A DNA stretch of 64,000 nt. It comes from Plasmodiophora brassicae (lineage: Eukaryota; Endomyxa: Phytomyxea; Phytomyxea; Plasmodiophorida). Shown piece after piece: positions 19,848 through 31,202 of this stretch; the stretch's first letter is position 1, and each line of letters starts with the position of its first letter. The stretch is from the NCBI GenBank assembly GCA_036867785.1, contig CP145422.1, positions 372,001 to 436,000 on the forward strand, given 5' to 3'. The notes beneath the pieces were generated by a model. That model saw nothing but the letters and a program-made list of their open reading frames with translations, was not told the origin of the DNA and did not search any database. A program made the position numbers and the translations under genes.

Positions 19848-21226
19848 ATCTCCTCGGTCACCCGCACGCCATCGCTTGTCGTCATCGTCAGGCCACCGCT
19901 CTCTCGGGCTTTTCAGTTCGATACAGCAATCCGTCTTCCCGTCCGGTCGCATGTCACGCGGGACAATGGCCCCTTGTGGGCTACCACTACCTGACTTCGT
20001 GGATCGATCGTGTGACGGTAGTGACTCTCTGCTTTGTGCACTGTGAGGCACGCCGAAACGTCCGAGCAAGAAGCAGGGCGCGGCTGCAAAGAGCATCCAT
20101 GGGTTTAAAGACTAGAGTGGGGCATTTTACAGCCTTTAGAGTGTTGACTCAAACCTGCTCGGCGGTGAGTACAGAGATGGGCCGATTATGGGTTTAATGA
20201 ATAATGTGATATTTAGTTCGTACTCCAACCTTGATTCGCATTGCCATGCGTCGAGACTAACCACAACGAATACGGCGGGCGACGTGAATCATTCACCAGT
20301 TGATATTCAAAATCACGATTGAATCGTTGTTCGCGTTCCAATTTCGAAATGCAAGACGGTTGCAGGAAAATCGGCTTCTCGTACGATTCGAAAATTGTAG
20401 TCCCGTGTCTGCAGACTCTTGACGGCACGTAATGACACAGAAACAGAATGACGTTTATCGATCGCATCGTCACGACGACGGCAGCCTCGCCACGTCATCG
20501 TGCTAAATCGGGGCACGCAGTTTGTCTAAATATAGTCCAGGACCGTCAGGTCAGGTGGCAGCACGTTGATGTAGGGAACGAGACGCTATAAATAGAGCCC
20601 CGCTCTACAAAATCAACAGGTTTCTTACATCTAACCTGCATCGCCAGGAAGATGCACGTTGGTTGCAGACGGTTACCCCTGCATTCAACCTGCATCCCGG
20701 TCCGAGAGGGTCCGTGGCAAATTATGGATCTGCATCGTTCCTGCATCTACACCGGATGCAGGAGAGATGCAAGGTGGGCTTCCTGCAACCGTCCTGCATC
20801 CAAAACCCGGCCAGTGTGGTCGGCGGCGAAGTCGACCCAGGTGCAGGCAGGCGTGTCGTCAGGGACGACCTGCCATGTGATGTCGAAGACAACGGTATGT
20901 CGGGCGGCCATGAAATGAGCCGACCCTGGTATTGTCGGCGTATCGCAGCGACATGTTGTTGGAGCCAGCCCGTCGGGACATCTGCGCGTGCGCGTCGCCC
21001 TCGGTGCTGCGCACGCACGATGAGCGAATGAGGCCGTTCCTGGAGCGTCCGAGCGACATGTAAGTCATCCAGGGTTGCGTGAATATTCCGGGACCAGACC
21101 CGACTCCACGTCGTCCAGAGTCCAGTCAGTTTGCGAGGCACGTAAATACAACGCGCGTGTTCTCGGAGAGGCTGCTCGCTCCACGGACTTGGCCATTGCG
21201 CATTCCGCAACGCATCATCATCATCA

Positions 21227-23551
21227 ATGGCGACATCGTCGTCGTCGGCACCGCTGTCGCCCTCCTCGTCATCATGGCTCAACGAGTGTGTCGATGATCT
21301 AATGCGGGTCGTCGCCTTCTGTCGTGAAACCCTACGCGTCGACATGGACCAAACTTCGCTGAATCTTTATGCGATAGCGGTTTTGCCCGCTGATCGGCGG
21401 TCCGAACAGCACGCCAACATGCTAATTCAGATGTACAACGACCGACTGCGGGCCGCTGCCGATATACCTGCCTTGCCACCGCAGTACCGTCGTGGTGATC
21501 TGGCAGCCGCTGCGTCCGACACCGCCGCCCACGAGTATAACAAGTTGAGGCCGTCCATGCAGCGCAATAAGTTCCCGTTGGCGTCCCTGTCTCGGGCATA
21601 TTCCCTGTCGCAATTTGGCGTCGTCTCAGACTATGCGCTGCAGCAGCTGGTTCCCAACTTCAACCGTGACGCGTATGGGAGCATCGCCTGGCAGAACGAG
21701 GTCTCAGGAGACGGCGACACAATGATGGCGTTGCTGCCAGAAGAAGACTGGTTCCCATCGCGCATGGTCAAGCGGTCGCTCGACGTCAACAACGGTGGTG
21801 ATATCATCAAGAATCAGTACGTCCGGTACTGTCGGGAGGTCGCCATCGGTGTCGTCGTCGAGTTTCAGCAATCAACCCTGAGCGGCGAGCGCCAAGAGCT
21901 GCAGTTCCACTGCCGCTTATGGGACCGGCTCCTTAACGCATTGCTGCGTCCGCTGACCAAACCGCTGTTGACGTCGGTGTTGGAGCTGTCTATGGCCGGC
22001 GTGATTGAGGGGTACTCCCCGCAGTTCGCTGACTACGCGTGCATGCTGGCTCCGGATAACAACGATGAGGATCGTGTCGCCAGAGCACGGCAGCTGCCTC
22101 TGCTTCTGGTCGAAGTATCGGCGCACGCCGTCGGGAACGAAGAAGATCATAAGGATTTCCGCAAATTGCTCGTCATGATGGCGGTGACGCTGCTTGCACG
22201 CATCGGTTCTGTTCGACGTCGTCCTGTCGGCGAACGGAGCAGCTTGCGCCAGTTCGGGTTGCTTGTCGGCGCGTTCCAATTCCAGCCAGTTGTCATGATT
22301 CCGATTTTTGATAACGACCACGATGCGGGCCGTGTGTCGTTCGTTGCTCGCTGCGACCCGACCTGGCGATCCTTCGTACGGACGCCTTCGCATGAAGCAG
22401 TGCAGCTCCAGGGTGTCTACAGCGACATTGAGGCGCCGCAGTCGTTGGACCGCGACAATGAGGCGTTCCTCACGGAGTTGGCGCATCGCGTCGCATCGGC
22501 CGCCGCTGCAGTCGCTCGCACAAGACCCCCTCCTGATCCGGCGCCGCAACAAGCCGACGTCCTGAACCGGCGCCTCCGCTCATTGTCCTCCTTTTGCGAC
22601 GCCGTGCGTCGTCAGGCCAGTGTCTACCACGCGATGCTGTCGCATGGCGACGTCGAGGACGTGTTTCCGTACCCGACATCGTTTGGCCCACCGTCATCGC
22701 GGCCATCCACGGCGAAGCGGCCGCATTCGCAGCGGACGCCGGCGAAAAAATCAGGGAGTCCGCGCACGAGTTCTTCTGGTCGTCCACCGCGCAAACGCGG
22801 ACGCTCCGACGGACCAAGTCGTACTCGCCAAGCTGCGTCTGTCGCGCTCGTCGATGACCTCGCCGTCAAACAGAAGATGGGCAGCGCCGCCGAAGAGCCC
22901 GCGCTCATGCGGGACTCGCAGGGCGACGGCGTCGCACGCCTGTTCGGGTCCATCGCCTTGCCGCGCAGCAACGGCAGCGGCGTTGTTCTTGTTGAAGAGC
23001 GCCTCGACGACGTCGATTTCGGGCAGTTGTCAGTTAACGACATCGGCTTGGTGCTTGTGCGCTTCTTTATCGACGGCTTGGCCGCACTCGGCACGTTATC
23101 TCGCGCCGGCATTGTCCACCGCGACATTAACCCGAACAACATCATGTACAGCGTCGCCGTGCAAGGTTGGCGGGTGACCGATTTCGATCTGGCGTGTCGT
23201 GTGGACGACCCGCAGACGGGCGTGGAGCTGCGACCCGGTGCCGGTACCCAAGGGTACATCGCGCCGGAAGCGCTGGACGCCGGCGTCTATTCGGCGTCCT
23301 CCGACATGTGGAGCCTGGGTCGCACAGCGGCGTATTTCCTGTCCTGTGCTCAGGACGAGGTGTGGAGGCGCCCCGACGTTCCCCACAAGTTCGACGACGT
23401 TCTTTGCCACCTGGAGATGATAGCGCACAACATGTCGGCACCGGAGCCCGCCCAACGCATCGTATCGCCGAGCGTCCACGAATTCCTGGTCGACTTGCAC
23501 AATGAGTTCCAGCAGAATGCTGCGGACAACGGCTTCATTGCCCGGCGATGA
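21227..23551 (+). CDS. Nuclease-like/FunK1-like kinase fusion protein, array copy 3
   Basis: Almost identical to copy 2 throughout, including the linker type. The one clear protein difference is Ser for Gly in RSNGSGVVL, in the loop before the kinase hinge. Every motif named for copy 1 is present and uninterrupted. The 3' region of this unit differs from other units by a single base near 24214 (aaatcgaggc against aaatcggggc), which shows how recent the duplication is. Confidence 0.88.
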   Translation: MATSSSSAPLSPSSSSWLNECVDDLMRVVAFCRETLRVDMDQTSLNLYAIAVLPADRRSEQHANMLIQMYNDRLRAAADIPALPPQYRRGDLAAAASDTAAHEYNKLRPSMQRNKFPLASLSRAYSLSQFGVVSDYALQQLVPNFNRDAYGSIAWQNEVSGDGDTMMALLPEEDWFPSRMVKRSLDVNNGGDIIKNQYVRYCREVAIGVVVEFQQSTLSGERQELQFHCRLWDRLLNALLRPLTKPLLTSVLELSMAGVIEGYSPQFADYACMLAPDNNDEDRVARARQLPLLLVEVSAHAVGNEEDHKDFRKLLVMMAVTLLARIGSVRRRPVGERSSLRQFGLLVGAFQFQPVVMIPIFDNDHDAGRVSFVARCDPTWRSFVRTPSHEAVQLQGVYSDIEAPQSLDRDNEAFLTELAHRVASAAAAVARTRPPPDPAPQQADVLNRRLRSLSSFCDAVRRQASVYHAMLSHGDVEDVFPYPTSFGPPSSRPSTAKRPHSQRTPAKKSGSPRTSSSGRPPRKRGRSDGPSRTRQAASVALVDDLAVKQKMGSAAEEPALMRDSQGDGVARLFGSIALPRSNGSGVVLVEERLDDVDFGQLSVNDIGLVLVRFFIDGLAALGTLSRAGIVHRDINPNNIMYSVAVQGWRVTDFDLACRVDDPQTGVELRPGAGTQGYIAPEALDAGVYSASSDMWSLGRTAAYFLSCAQDEVWRRPDVPHKFDDVLCHLEMIAHNMSAPEPAQRIVSPSVHEFLVDLHNEFQQNAADNGFIARR

Positions 23552-24930
23552 ATCTCCTCGGTCACCCGCACGCCATCGCTTGTCGTCATCGTCAGGCCAC
23601 CGCTCTCTCGGGCTTTTCAGTTCGATACAGCAATCCGTCTTCCCGTCCGGTCGCATGTCACGCGGGACAATGGCCCCTTGTGGGCTACCACTACCTGACT
23701 TCGTGGATCGATCGTGTGACGGTAGTGACTCTCTGCTTTGTGCACTGTGAGGCACGCCGAAACGTCCGAGCAAGAAGCAGGGCGCGGCTGCAAAGAGCAT
23801 CCATGGGTTTAAAGACTAGAGTGGGGCATTTTACAGCCTTTAGAGTGTTGACTCAAACCTGCTCGGCGGTGAGTACAGAGATGGGCCGATTATGGGTTTA
23901 ATGAATAATGTGATATTTAGTTCGTACTCCAACCTTGATTCGCATTGCCATGCGTCGAGACTAACCACAACGAATACGGCGGGCGACGTGAATCATTCAC
24001 CAGTTGATATTCAAAATCACGATTGAATCGTTGTTCGCGTTCCAATTTCGAAATGCAAGACGGTTGCAGGAAAATCGGCTTCTCGTACGATTCGAAAATT
24101 GTAGTCCCGTGTCTGCAGACTCTTGACGGCACGTAATGACACAGAAACAGAATGACGTTTATCGATCGCATCGTCACGACGACGGCAGCCTCGCCACGTC
24201 ATCGTGCTAAATCGAGGCACGCAGTTTGTCTAAATATAGTCCAGGACCGTCAGGTCAGGTGGCAGCACGTTGATGTAGGGAACGAGACGCTATAAATAGA
24301 GCCCCGCTCTACAAAATCAACAGGTTTCTTACATCTAACCTGCATCGCCAGGAAGATGCACGTTGGTTGCAGACGGTTACCCCTGCATTCAACCTGCATC
24401 CCGGTCCGAGAGGGTCCGTGGCAAATTATGGATCTGCATCGTTCCTGCATCTACACCGGATGCAGGAGAGATGCAAGGTGGGCTTCCTGCAACCGTCCTG
24501 CATCCAAAACCCGGCCAGTGTGGTCGGCGGCGAAGTCGACCCAGGTGCAGGCAGGCGTGTCGTCAGGGACGACCTGCCATGTGATGTCGAAGACAACGGT
24601 ATGTCGGGCGGCCATGAAATGAGCCGACCCTGGTATTGTCGGCGTATCGCAGCGACATGTTGTTGGAGCCAGCCCGTCGGGACATCTGCGCGTGCGCGTC
24701 GCCCTCGGTGCTGCGCACGCACGATGAGCGAATGAGGCCGTTCCTGGAGCGTCCGAGCGACATGTAAGTCATCCAGGGTTGCGTGAATATTCCGGGACCA
24801 GACCCGACTCCACGTCGTCCAGAGTCCAGTCAGTTTGCGAGGCACGTAAATACAACGCGCGTGTTCTCGGAGAGGCTGCTCGCTCCACGGACTTGGCCAT
24901 TGCGCATTCCGCAACGCATCATCATCATCA

Positions 24931-27255
24931 ATGGCGACATCGTCGTCGTCGGCACCGCTGTCGCCCTCCTCGTCATCATGGCTCAACGAGTGTGTCGATG
25001 ATCTAATGCGGGTCGTCGCCTTCTGTCGTGAAACCCTACGCGTCGACATGGACCAAACTTCGCTGAATCTTTATGCGATAGCGGTTTTGCCCGCTGATCG
25101 GCGGTCCGAACAGCACGCCAACATGCTAATTCAGATGTACAACGACCGACTGCGGGCCGCTGCCGATATACCTGCCTTGCCACCGCAGTACCGTCGTGGT
25201 GATCTGGCAGCCGCTGCGTCCGACACCGCCGCCCACGAGTATAACAAGTTGAGGCCGTCCATGCAGCGCAATAAGTTCCCGTTGGCGTCCCTGTCTCGGG
25301 CATATTCCCTGTCGCAATTTGGCGTCGTCTCAGACTATGCGCTGCAGCAGCTGGTTCCCAACTTCAACCGTGACGCGTATGGGAGCATCGCCTGGCAGAA
25401 CGAGGTCTCAGGAGACGGCGACACAATGATGGCGTTGCTGCCAGAAGAAGACTGGTTCCCATCGCGCATGGTCAAGCGGTCGCTCGACGTCAACAACGGT
25501 GGTGATATCATCAAGAATCAGTACGTCCGGTACTGTCGGGAGGTCGCCATCGGTGTCGTCGTCGAGTTTCAGCAATCAACCCTGAGCGGCGAGCGCCAAG
25601 AGCTGCAGTTCCACTGCCGCTTATGGGACCGGCTCCTTAACGCATTGCTGCGTCCGCTGACCAAACCGCTGTTGACGTCGGTGTTGGAGCTGTCTATGGC
25701 CGGCGTGATTGAGGGGTACTCCCCGCAGTTCGCTGACTACGCGTGCATGCTGGCTCCGGATAACAACGATGAGGATCGTGTCGCCAGAGCACGGCAGCTG
25801 CCTCTGCTTCTGGTCGAAGTATCGGCGCACGCCGTCGGGAACGAAGAAGATCATAAGGATTTCCGCAAATTGCTCGTCATGATGGCGGTGACGCTGCTTG
25901 CACGCATCGGTTCTGTTCGACGTCGTCCTGTCGGCGAACGGAGCAGCTTGCGCCAGTTCGGGTTGCTTGTCGGCGCGTTCCAATTCCAGCCAGTTGTCAT
26001 GATTCCGATTTTTGATAACGACCACGATGCGGGCCGTGTGTCGTTCGTTGCTCGCTGCGACCCGACCTGGCGATCCTTCGTACGGACGCCTTCGCATGAA
26101 GCAGTGCAGCTCCAGGGTGTCTACAGCGACATTGAGGCGCCGCAGTCGTTGGACCGCGACAATGAGGCGTTCCTCACGGAGTTGGCGCATCGCGTCGCAT
26201 CGGCCGCCGCTGCAGTCGCTCGCACAAGACCCCCTCCTGATCCGGCGCCGCAACAAGCCGACGTCCTGAATCGGCTCCGCTCATTGTCCTCCTTTTGCGA
26301 CGCCGTGCGTCGTCAGGCCAGTGTCTACCACGCGATGCTGTCGCATGGCGACGTCGAGGACGTGTTTCCGTACCCGACATCGTTTGGCCCCCCACCGTCA
26401 TCGCGGCCATCCACGGCGAAGTGGCCGCATTCGCAGCGGACGCCGTCGAGGAAATCAGGGAGTCCGCGCACGAGTTCTTCTGGTCGTCCACCGCGCAAAC
26501 GCGGACGCTCCGACGGACCAAGTCGTACTCGCCAAGCTGCGTCTGTCGCACTGGTCGATGACCTCGCCGTCAAACACAAGATGGGCAGCGCCGCCGAAGA
26601 GCCCGCGCTCATGCGGGACTCGCAGGGCGACGGCGTCGCACGCCTGTTCGGGTCCATCGCCTTGCCGCGCAGCAACGGCGGCGGCGTTGTTCTTATTGAA
26701 GAGCGCCTCGACGACGTCGATTTCGGGCAGTTGTCAGTTAACGACATCGGCTTGGTGCTTGTGCGCTTCTTTATCGACGGCTTGGCCGCACTCGGCACGT
26801 TATCTCGCGCCGGCATTGTCCACCGCGACATTAACCCGAACAACATCATGTACAGCGTCGCCGTGCAAGGTTGGCGGGTGACCGATTTCGATCTGGCGTG
26901 TCGTGTGGACGACCCGCAGACGGGCGTGGAGCTGCGACCCGGTGCCGGTACCCAAGGGTACATCGCGCCGGAAGCGCTGGACGCCGGCGTCTATTCGGCG
27001 TCCTCCGACATGTGGAGCCTGGGTCGCACAGCGGCGTATTTCCTGTCCTGTGCTCAGGACGAGGTGTGGAGGCGCCCCGACGTTCCCCACAAGTTCGACG
27101 ACGTTCTTTGCCACCTGGAGATGATAGCGCACAACATGTCGGCACCGGAGCCCGCCCAACGCATCGTATCGCCGAGCGTCCACGAATTCCTGGTCGACTT
27201 GCACAATGAGTTCCAGCAGAATGCTGCGGACAACGGCTTCATTGCCCGGCGATGA
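24931..27255 (+). CDS. Nuclease-like/FunK1-like kinase fusion protein, array copy 4 (chimera)
   Basis: The 5' two thirds match copies 2 and 3 (SLNLYAIAV, GYSPQF, and gcgatcctt at 26071). From the DVLN codons onward it matches copy 1 (NRLRSL, PPPSSRPSTAKWPHSQRTPS, VKHKMG, VLIEER). The switch lies between about 26075 and 26268. This is best explained by crossing-over or conversion between two array types. The gene is open and full length, so the exchange kept the frame even though the two types differ by 3-bp indels. Confidence 0.88.
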   Translation: MATSSSSAPLSPSSSSWLNECVDDLMRVVAFCRETLRVDMDQTSLNLYAIAVLPADRRSEQHANMLIQMYNDRLRAAADIPALPPQYRRGDLAAAASDTAAHEYNKLRPSMQRNKFPLASLSRAYSLSQFGVVSDYALQQLVPNFNRDAYGSIAWQNEVSGDGDTMMALLPEEDWFPSRMVKRSLDVNNGGDIIKNQYVRYCREVAIGVVVEFQQSTLSGERQELQFHCRLWDRLLNALLRPLTKPLLTSVLELSMAGVIEGYSPQFADYACMLAPDNNDEDRVARARQLPLLLVEVSAHAVGNEEDHKDFRKLLVMMAVTLLARIGSVRRRPVGERSSLRQFGLLVGAFQFQPVVMIPIFDNDHDAGRVSFVARCDPTWRSFVRTPSHEAVQLQGVYSDIEAPQSLDRDNEAFLTELAHRVASAAAAVARTRPPPDPAPQQADVLNRLRSLSSFCDAVRRQASVYHAMLSHGDVEDVFPYPTSFGPPPSSRPSTAKWPHSQRTPSRKSGSPRTSSSGRPPRKRGRSDGPSRTRQAASVALVDDLAVKHKMGSAAEEPALMRDSQGDGVARLFGSIALPRSNGGGVVLIEERLDDVDFGQLSVNDIGLVLVRFFIDGLAALGTLSRAGIVHRDINPNNIMYSVAVQGWRVTDFDLACRVDDPQTGVELRPGAGTQGYIAPEALDAGVYSASSDMWSLGRTAAYFLSCAQDEVWRRPDVPHKFDDVLCHLEMIAHNMSAPEPAQRIVSPSVHEFLVDLHNEFQQNAADNGFIARR

Positions 27256-28634
27256 ATCTCCTCGGTCACCCGCACGCCATCGCTTGTCGTCATCGTCAGG
27301 CCACCGCTCTCTCGGGCTTTTCAGTTCGATACAGCAATCCGTCTTCCCGTCCGGTCGCATGTCACGCGGGACAATGGCCCCTTGTGGGCTACCACTACCT
27401 GACTTCGTGGATCGATCGTGTGACGGTAGTGACTCTCTGCTTTGTGCACTGTGAGGCACGCCGAAACGTCCGAGCAAGAAGCAGGGCGCGGCTGCAAAGA
27501 GCATCCATGGGTTTAAAGACTAGAGTGGGGCATTTTACAGCCTTTAGAGTGTTGACTCAAACCTGCTCGGCGGTGAGTACAGAGATGGGCCGATTATGGG
27601 TTTAATGAATAATGTGATATTTAGTTCGTACTCCAACCTTGATTCGCATTGCCATGCGTCGAGACTAACCACAACGAATACGGCGGGCGACGTGAATCAT
27701 TCACCAGTTGATATTCAAAATCACGATTGAATCGTTGTTCGCGTTCCAATTTCGAAATGCAAGACGGTTGCAGGAAAATCGGCTTCTCGTACGATTCGAA
27801 AATTGTAGTCCCGTGTCTGCAGACTCTTGACGGCACGTAATGACACAGAAACAGAATGACGTTTATCGATCGCATCGTCACGACGACGGCAGCCTCGCCA
27901 CGTCATCGTGCTAAATCGGGGCACGCAGTTTGTCTAAATATAGTCCAGGACCGTCAGGTCAGGTGGCAGCACGTTGATGTAGGGAACGAGACGCTATAAA
28001 TAGAGCCCCGCTCTACAAAATCAACAGGTTTCTTACATCTAACCTGCATCGCCAGGAAGATGCACGTTGGTTGCAGACGGTTACCCCTGCATTCAACCTG
28101 CATCCCGGTCCGAGAGGGTCCGTGGCAAATTATGGATCTGCATCGTTCCTGCATCTACACCGGATGCAGGAGAGATGCAAGGTGGGCTTCCTGCAACCGT
28201 CCTGCATCCAAAACCCGGCCAGTGTGGTCGGCGGCGAAGTCGACCCAGGTGCAGGCAGGCGTGTCGTCAGGGACGACCTGCCATGTGATGTCGAAGACAA
28301 CGGTATGTCGGGCGGCCATGAAATGAGCCGACCCTGGTATTGTCGGCGTATCGCAGCGACATGTTGTTGGAGCCAGCCCGTCGGGACATCTGCGCGTGCG
28401 CGTCGCCCTCGGTGCTGCGCACGCACGATGAGCGAATGAGGCCGTTCCTGGAGCGTCCGAGCGACATGTAAGTCATCCAGGGTTGCGTGAATATTCCGGG
28501 ACCAGACCCGACTCCACGTCGTCCAGAGTCCAGTCAGTTTGCGAGGCACGTAAATACAACGCGCGTGTTCTCGGAGAGGCTGCTCGCTCCACGGACTTGG
28601 CCATTGCGCATTCCGCAACGCATCATCATCATCA

Positions 28635-30959
28635 ATGGCGACATCGTCGTCGTCGGCACCGCTGTCGCCCTCCTCGTCATCATGGCTCAACGAGTGTGTC
28701 GATGATCTAATGCGGGTCGTCGCCTTCTGTCGTGAAACCCTACGCGTCGACATGGACCAAACTTCGCTGAATCTTTATGCGATAGCGGTTTTGCCCGCTG
28801 ATCGGCGGTCCGAACAGCACGCCAACATGCTAATTCAGATGTACAACGACCGACTGCGGGCCGCTGCCGATATACCTGCCTTGCCACCGCAGTACCGTCG
28901 TGGTGATCTGGCAGCCGCTGCGTCCGACACCGCCGCCCACGAGTATAACAAGTTGAGGCCGTCCATGCAGCGCAATAAGTTCCCGTTGGCGTCCCTGTCT
29001 CGGGCATATTCCCTGTCGCAATTTGGCGTCGTCTCAGACTATGCGCTGCAGCAGCTGGTTCCCAACTTCAACCGTGACGCGTATGGGAGCATCGCCTGGC
29101 AGAACGAGGTCTCAGGAGACGGCGACACAATGATGGCGTTGCTGCCAGAAGAAGACTGGTTCCCATCGCGCATGGTCAAGCGGTCGCTCGACGTCAACAA
29201 CGGTGGTGATATCATCAAGAATCAGTACGTCCGGTACTGTCGGGAGGTCGCCATCGGTGTCGTCGTCGAGTTTCAGCAATCAACCCTGAGCGGCGAGCGC
29301 CAAGAGCTGCAGTTCCACTGCCGCTTATGGGACCGGCTCCTTAACGCATTGCTGCGTCCGCTGACCAAACCGCTGTTGACGTCGGTGTTGGAGCTGTCTA
29401 TGGCCGGCGTGATTGAGGGGTACTCCCCGCAGTTCGCTGACTACGCGTGCATGCTGGCTCCGGATAACAACGATGAGGATCGTGTCGCCAGAGCACGGCA
29501 GCTGCCTCTGCTTCTGGTCGAAGTATCGGCGCACGCCGTCGGGAACGAAGAAGATCATAAGGATTTCCGCAAATTGCTCGTCATGATGGCGGTGACGCTG
29601 CTTGCACGCATCGGTTCTGTTCGACGTCGTCCTGTCGGCGAACGGAGCAGCTTGCGCCAGTTCGGGTTGCTTGTCGGCGCGTTCCAATTCCAGCCAGTTG
29701 TCATGATTCCGATTTTTGATAACGACCACGATGCGGGCCGTGTGTCGTTCGTTGCTCGCTGCGACCCGACCTGGCGATCCTTCGTACGGACGCCTTCGCA
29801 TGAAGCAGTGCAGCTCCAGGGTGTCTACAGCGACATTGAGGCGCCGCAGTCGTTGGACCGCGACAATGAGGCGTTCCTCACGGAGTTGGCGCATCGCGTC
29901 GCATCGGCCGCCGCTGCAGTCGCTCGCACAAGACCCCCTCCTGATCCGGCGCCGCAACAAGCCGACGTCCTGAATCGGCTCCGCTCATTGTCCTCCTTTT
30001 GCGACGCCGTGCGTCGTCAGGCCAGTGTCTACCACGCGATGCTGTCGCATGGCGACGTCGAGGACGTGTTTCCGTACCCGACATCGTTTGGCCCCCCACC
30101 GTCATCGCGGCCATCCACGGCGAAGTGGCCGCATTCGCAGCGGACGCCGTCGAGGAAATCAGGGAGTCCGCGCACGAGTTCTTCTGGTCGTCCACCGCGC
30201 AAACGCGGACGCTCCGACGGACCAAGTCGTACTCGCCAAGCTGCGTCTGTCGCACTGGTCGATGACCTCGCCGTCAAACACAAGATGGGCAGCGCCGCCG
30301 AAGAGCCCGCGCTCATGCGGGACTCGCAGGGCGACGGCGTCGCACGCCTGTTCGGGTCCATCGCCTTGCCGCGCAGCAACGGCGGCGGCGTTGTTCTTAT
30401 TGAAGAGCGCCTCGACGACGTCGATTTCGGGCAGTTGTCAGTTAACGACATCGGCTTGGTGCTTGTGCGCTTCTTTATCGACGGCTTGGCCGCACTCGGC
30501 ACGTTATCTCGCGCCGGCATTGTCCACCGCGACATTAACCCGAACAACATCATGTACAGCGTCGCCGTGCAAGGTTGGCGGGTGACCGATTTCGATCTGG
30601 CGTGTCGTGTGGACGACCCGCAGACGGGCGTGGAGCTGCGACCCGGTGCCGGTACCCAAGGGTACATCGCGCCGGAAGCGCTGGACGCCGGCGTCTATTC
30701 GGCGTCCTCCGACATGTGGAGCCTGGGTCGCACAGCGGCGTATTTCCTGTCCTGTGCTCAGGACGAGGTGTGGAGGCGCCCCGACGTTCCCCACAAGTTC
30801 GACGACGTTCTTTGCCACCTGGAGATGATAGCGCACAACATGTCGGCACCGGAGCCCGCCCAACGCATCGTATCGCCGAGCGTCCACGAATTCCTGGTCG
30901 ACTTGCACAATGAGTTCCAGCAGAATGCTGCGGACAATGGCTTCATTGCCCGGCGATAA
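28635..30959 (+). CDS. Nuclease-like/FunK1-like kinase fusion protein, array copy 5 (chimera, last unit)
   Basis: The protein has the same chimeric pattern as copy 4, so copies 4 and 5 probably arose by duplicating one recombinant. The stop codon is TAA instead of TGA, and the 3' region carries many substitutions relative to other units (30938-31179), showing that this edge is not homogenised. The unit ends at 31179. It is followed by a short ttagtttag-rich tract and then the chromovirus LTR. Confidence 0.88.
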   Translation: MATSSSSAPLSPSSSSWLNECVDDLMRVVAFCRETLRVDMDQTSLNLYAIAVLPADRRSEQHANMLIQMYNDRLRAAADIPALPPQYRRGDLAAAASDTAAHEYNKLRPSMQRNKFPLASLSRAYSLSQFGVVSDYALQQLVPNFNRDAYGSIAWQNEVSGDGDTMMALLPEEDWFPSRMVKRSLDVNNGGDIIKNQYVRYCREVAIGVVVEFQQSTLSGERQELQFHCRLWDRLLNALLRPLTKPLLTSVLELSMAGVIEGYSPQFADYACMLAPDNNDEDRVARARQLPLLLVEVSAHAVGNEEDHKDFRKLLVMMAVTLLARIGSVRRRPVGERSSLRQFGLLVGAFQFQPVVMIPIFDNDHDAGRVSFVARCDPTWRSFVRTPSHEAVQLQGVYSDIEAPQSLDRDNEAFLTELAHRVASAAAAVARTRPPPDPAPQQADVLNRLRSLSSFCDAVRRQASVYHAMLSHGDVEDVFPYPTSFGPPPSSRPSTAKWPHSQRTPSRKSGSPRTSSSGRPPRKRGRSDGPSRTRQAASVALVDDLAVKHKMGSAAEEPALMRDSQGDGVARLFGSIALPRSNGGGVVLIEERLDDVDFGQLSVNDIGLVLVRFFIDGLAALGTLSRAGIVHRDINPNNIMYSVAVQGWRVTDFDLACRVDDPQTGVELRPGAGTQGYIAPEALDAGVYSASSDMWSLGRTAAYFLSCAQDEVWRRPDVPHKFDDVLCHLEMIAHNMSAPEPAQRIVSPSVHEFLVDLHNEFQQNAADNGFIARR

Positions 30960-31202
30960 TTCTCCTCGGTCGCCCGCACACCATCGCTTGTCGTCATCGT
31001 CAGGCCACCACTCTCTCGGGCTTTTCAGTTCGATACAACAATCCGTCTTCCCGTCCGGTCGCATGTCACGCGGGACAATGGCCCCTTGTGGGCTACCACT
31101 ACCTGACTTCGTGGATAGATCGTGTGACGGTAGTGACTCTCTGCTTTCTGCACTGTGAGGCACGCCTAAACGTCCGAGTTAGTTTAGTTAGTTTAGTTTA
31201 TT

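Larger units (their letters stand above)
12789..31179 (+). repeat. Five-unit head-to-tail tandem array (3704-bp period) carrying kinase genes
   Basis: The word tggtcggcggcgaagtcgac marks the start of each unit, at 12789, 17113, 20817, 24521 and 28225. Start codons recur exactly every 3704 bp (13819, 17523, 21227, 24931, 28635). Unit 1 is longer because of a hAT insertion. Unit 5 is cut off about 750 bp early, at 31179. Each unit holds one 774-codon plus-strand gene, a 3' region, a TATA box, a TGCATC-rich tract and the next leader. Units 2-5 differ at only a handful of sites across both coding and noncoding parts. Units 1 and 5 are most diverged at their outer edges. Confidence 0.95.

Noticed and set aside
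12789-31179. Array as an assembly artefact
   Set aside because: Units carry private differences (hAT insertion, unit 3 base change, chimeric copies, diverged ends), so they are not one unit copied in silico. Exact copy number still needs long reads.
12789-31179. CRISPR or other short-spacer array
   Set aside because: The repeats are 3.7 kb, gene-bearing and contiguous; there is no repeat-spacer pattern anywhere in the window.
31198-31202. Target-site duplication of the chromovirus
   Set aside because: The 4-6 bases left of the 5' LTR and right of the 3' LTR do not match.
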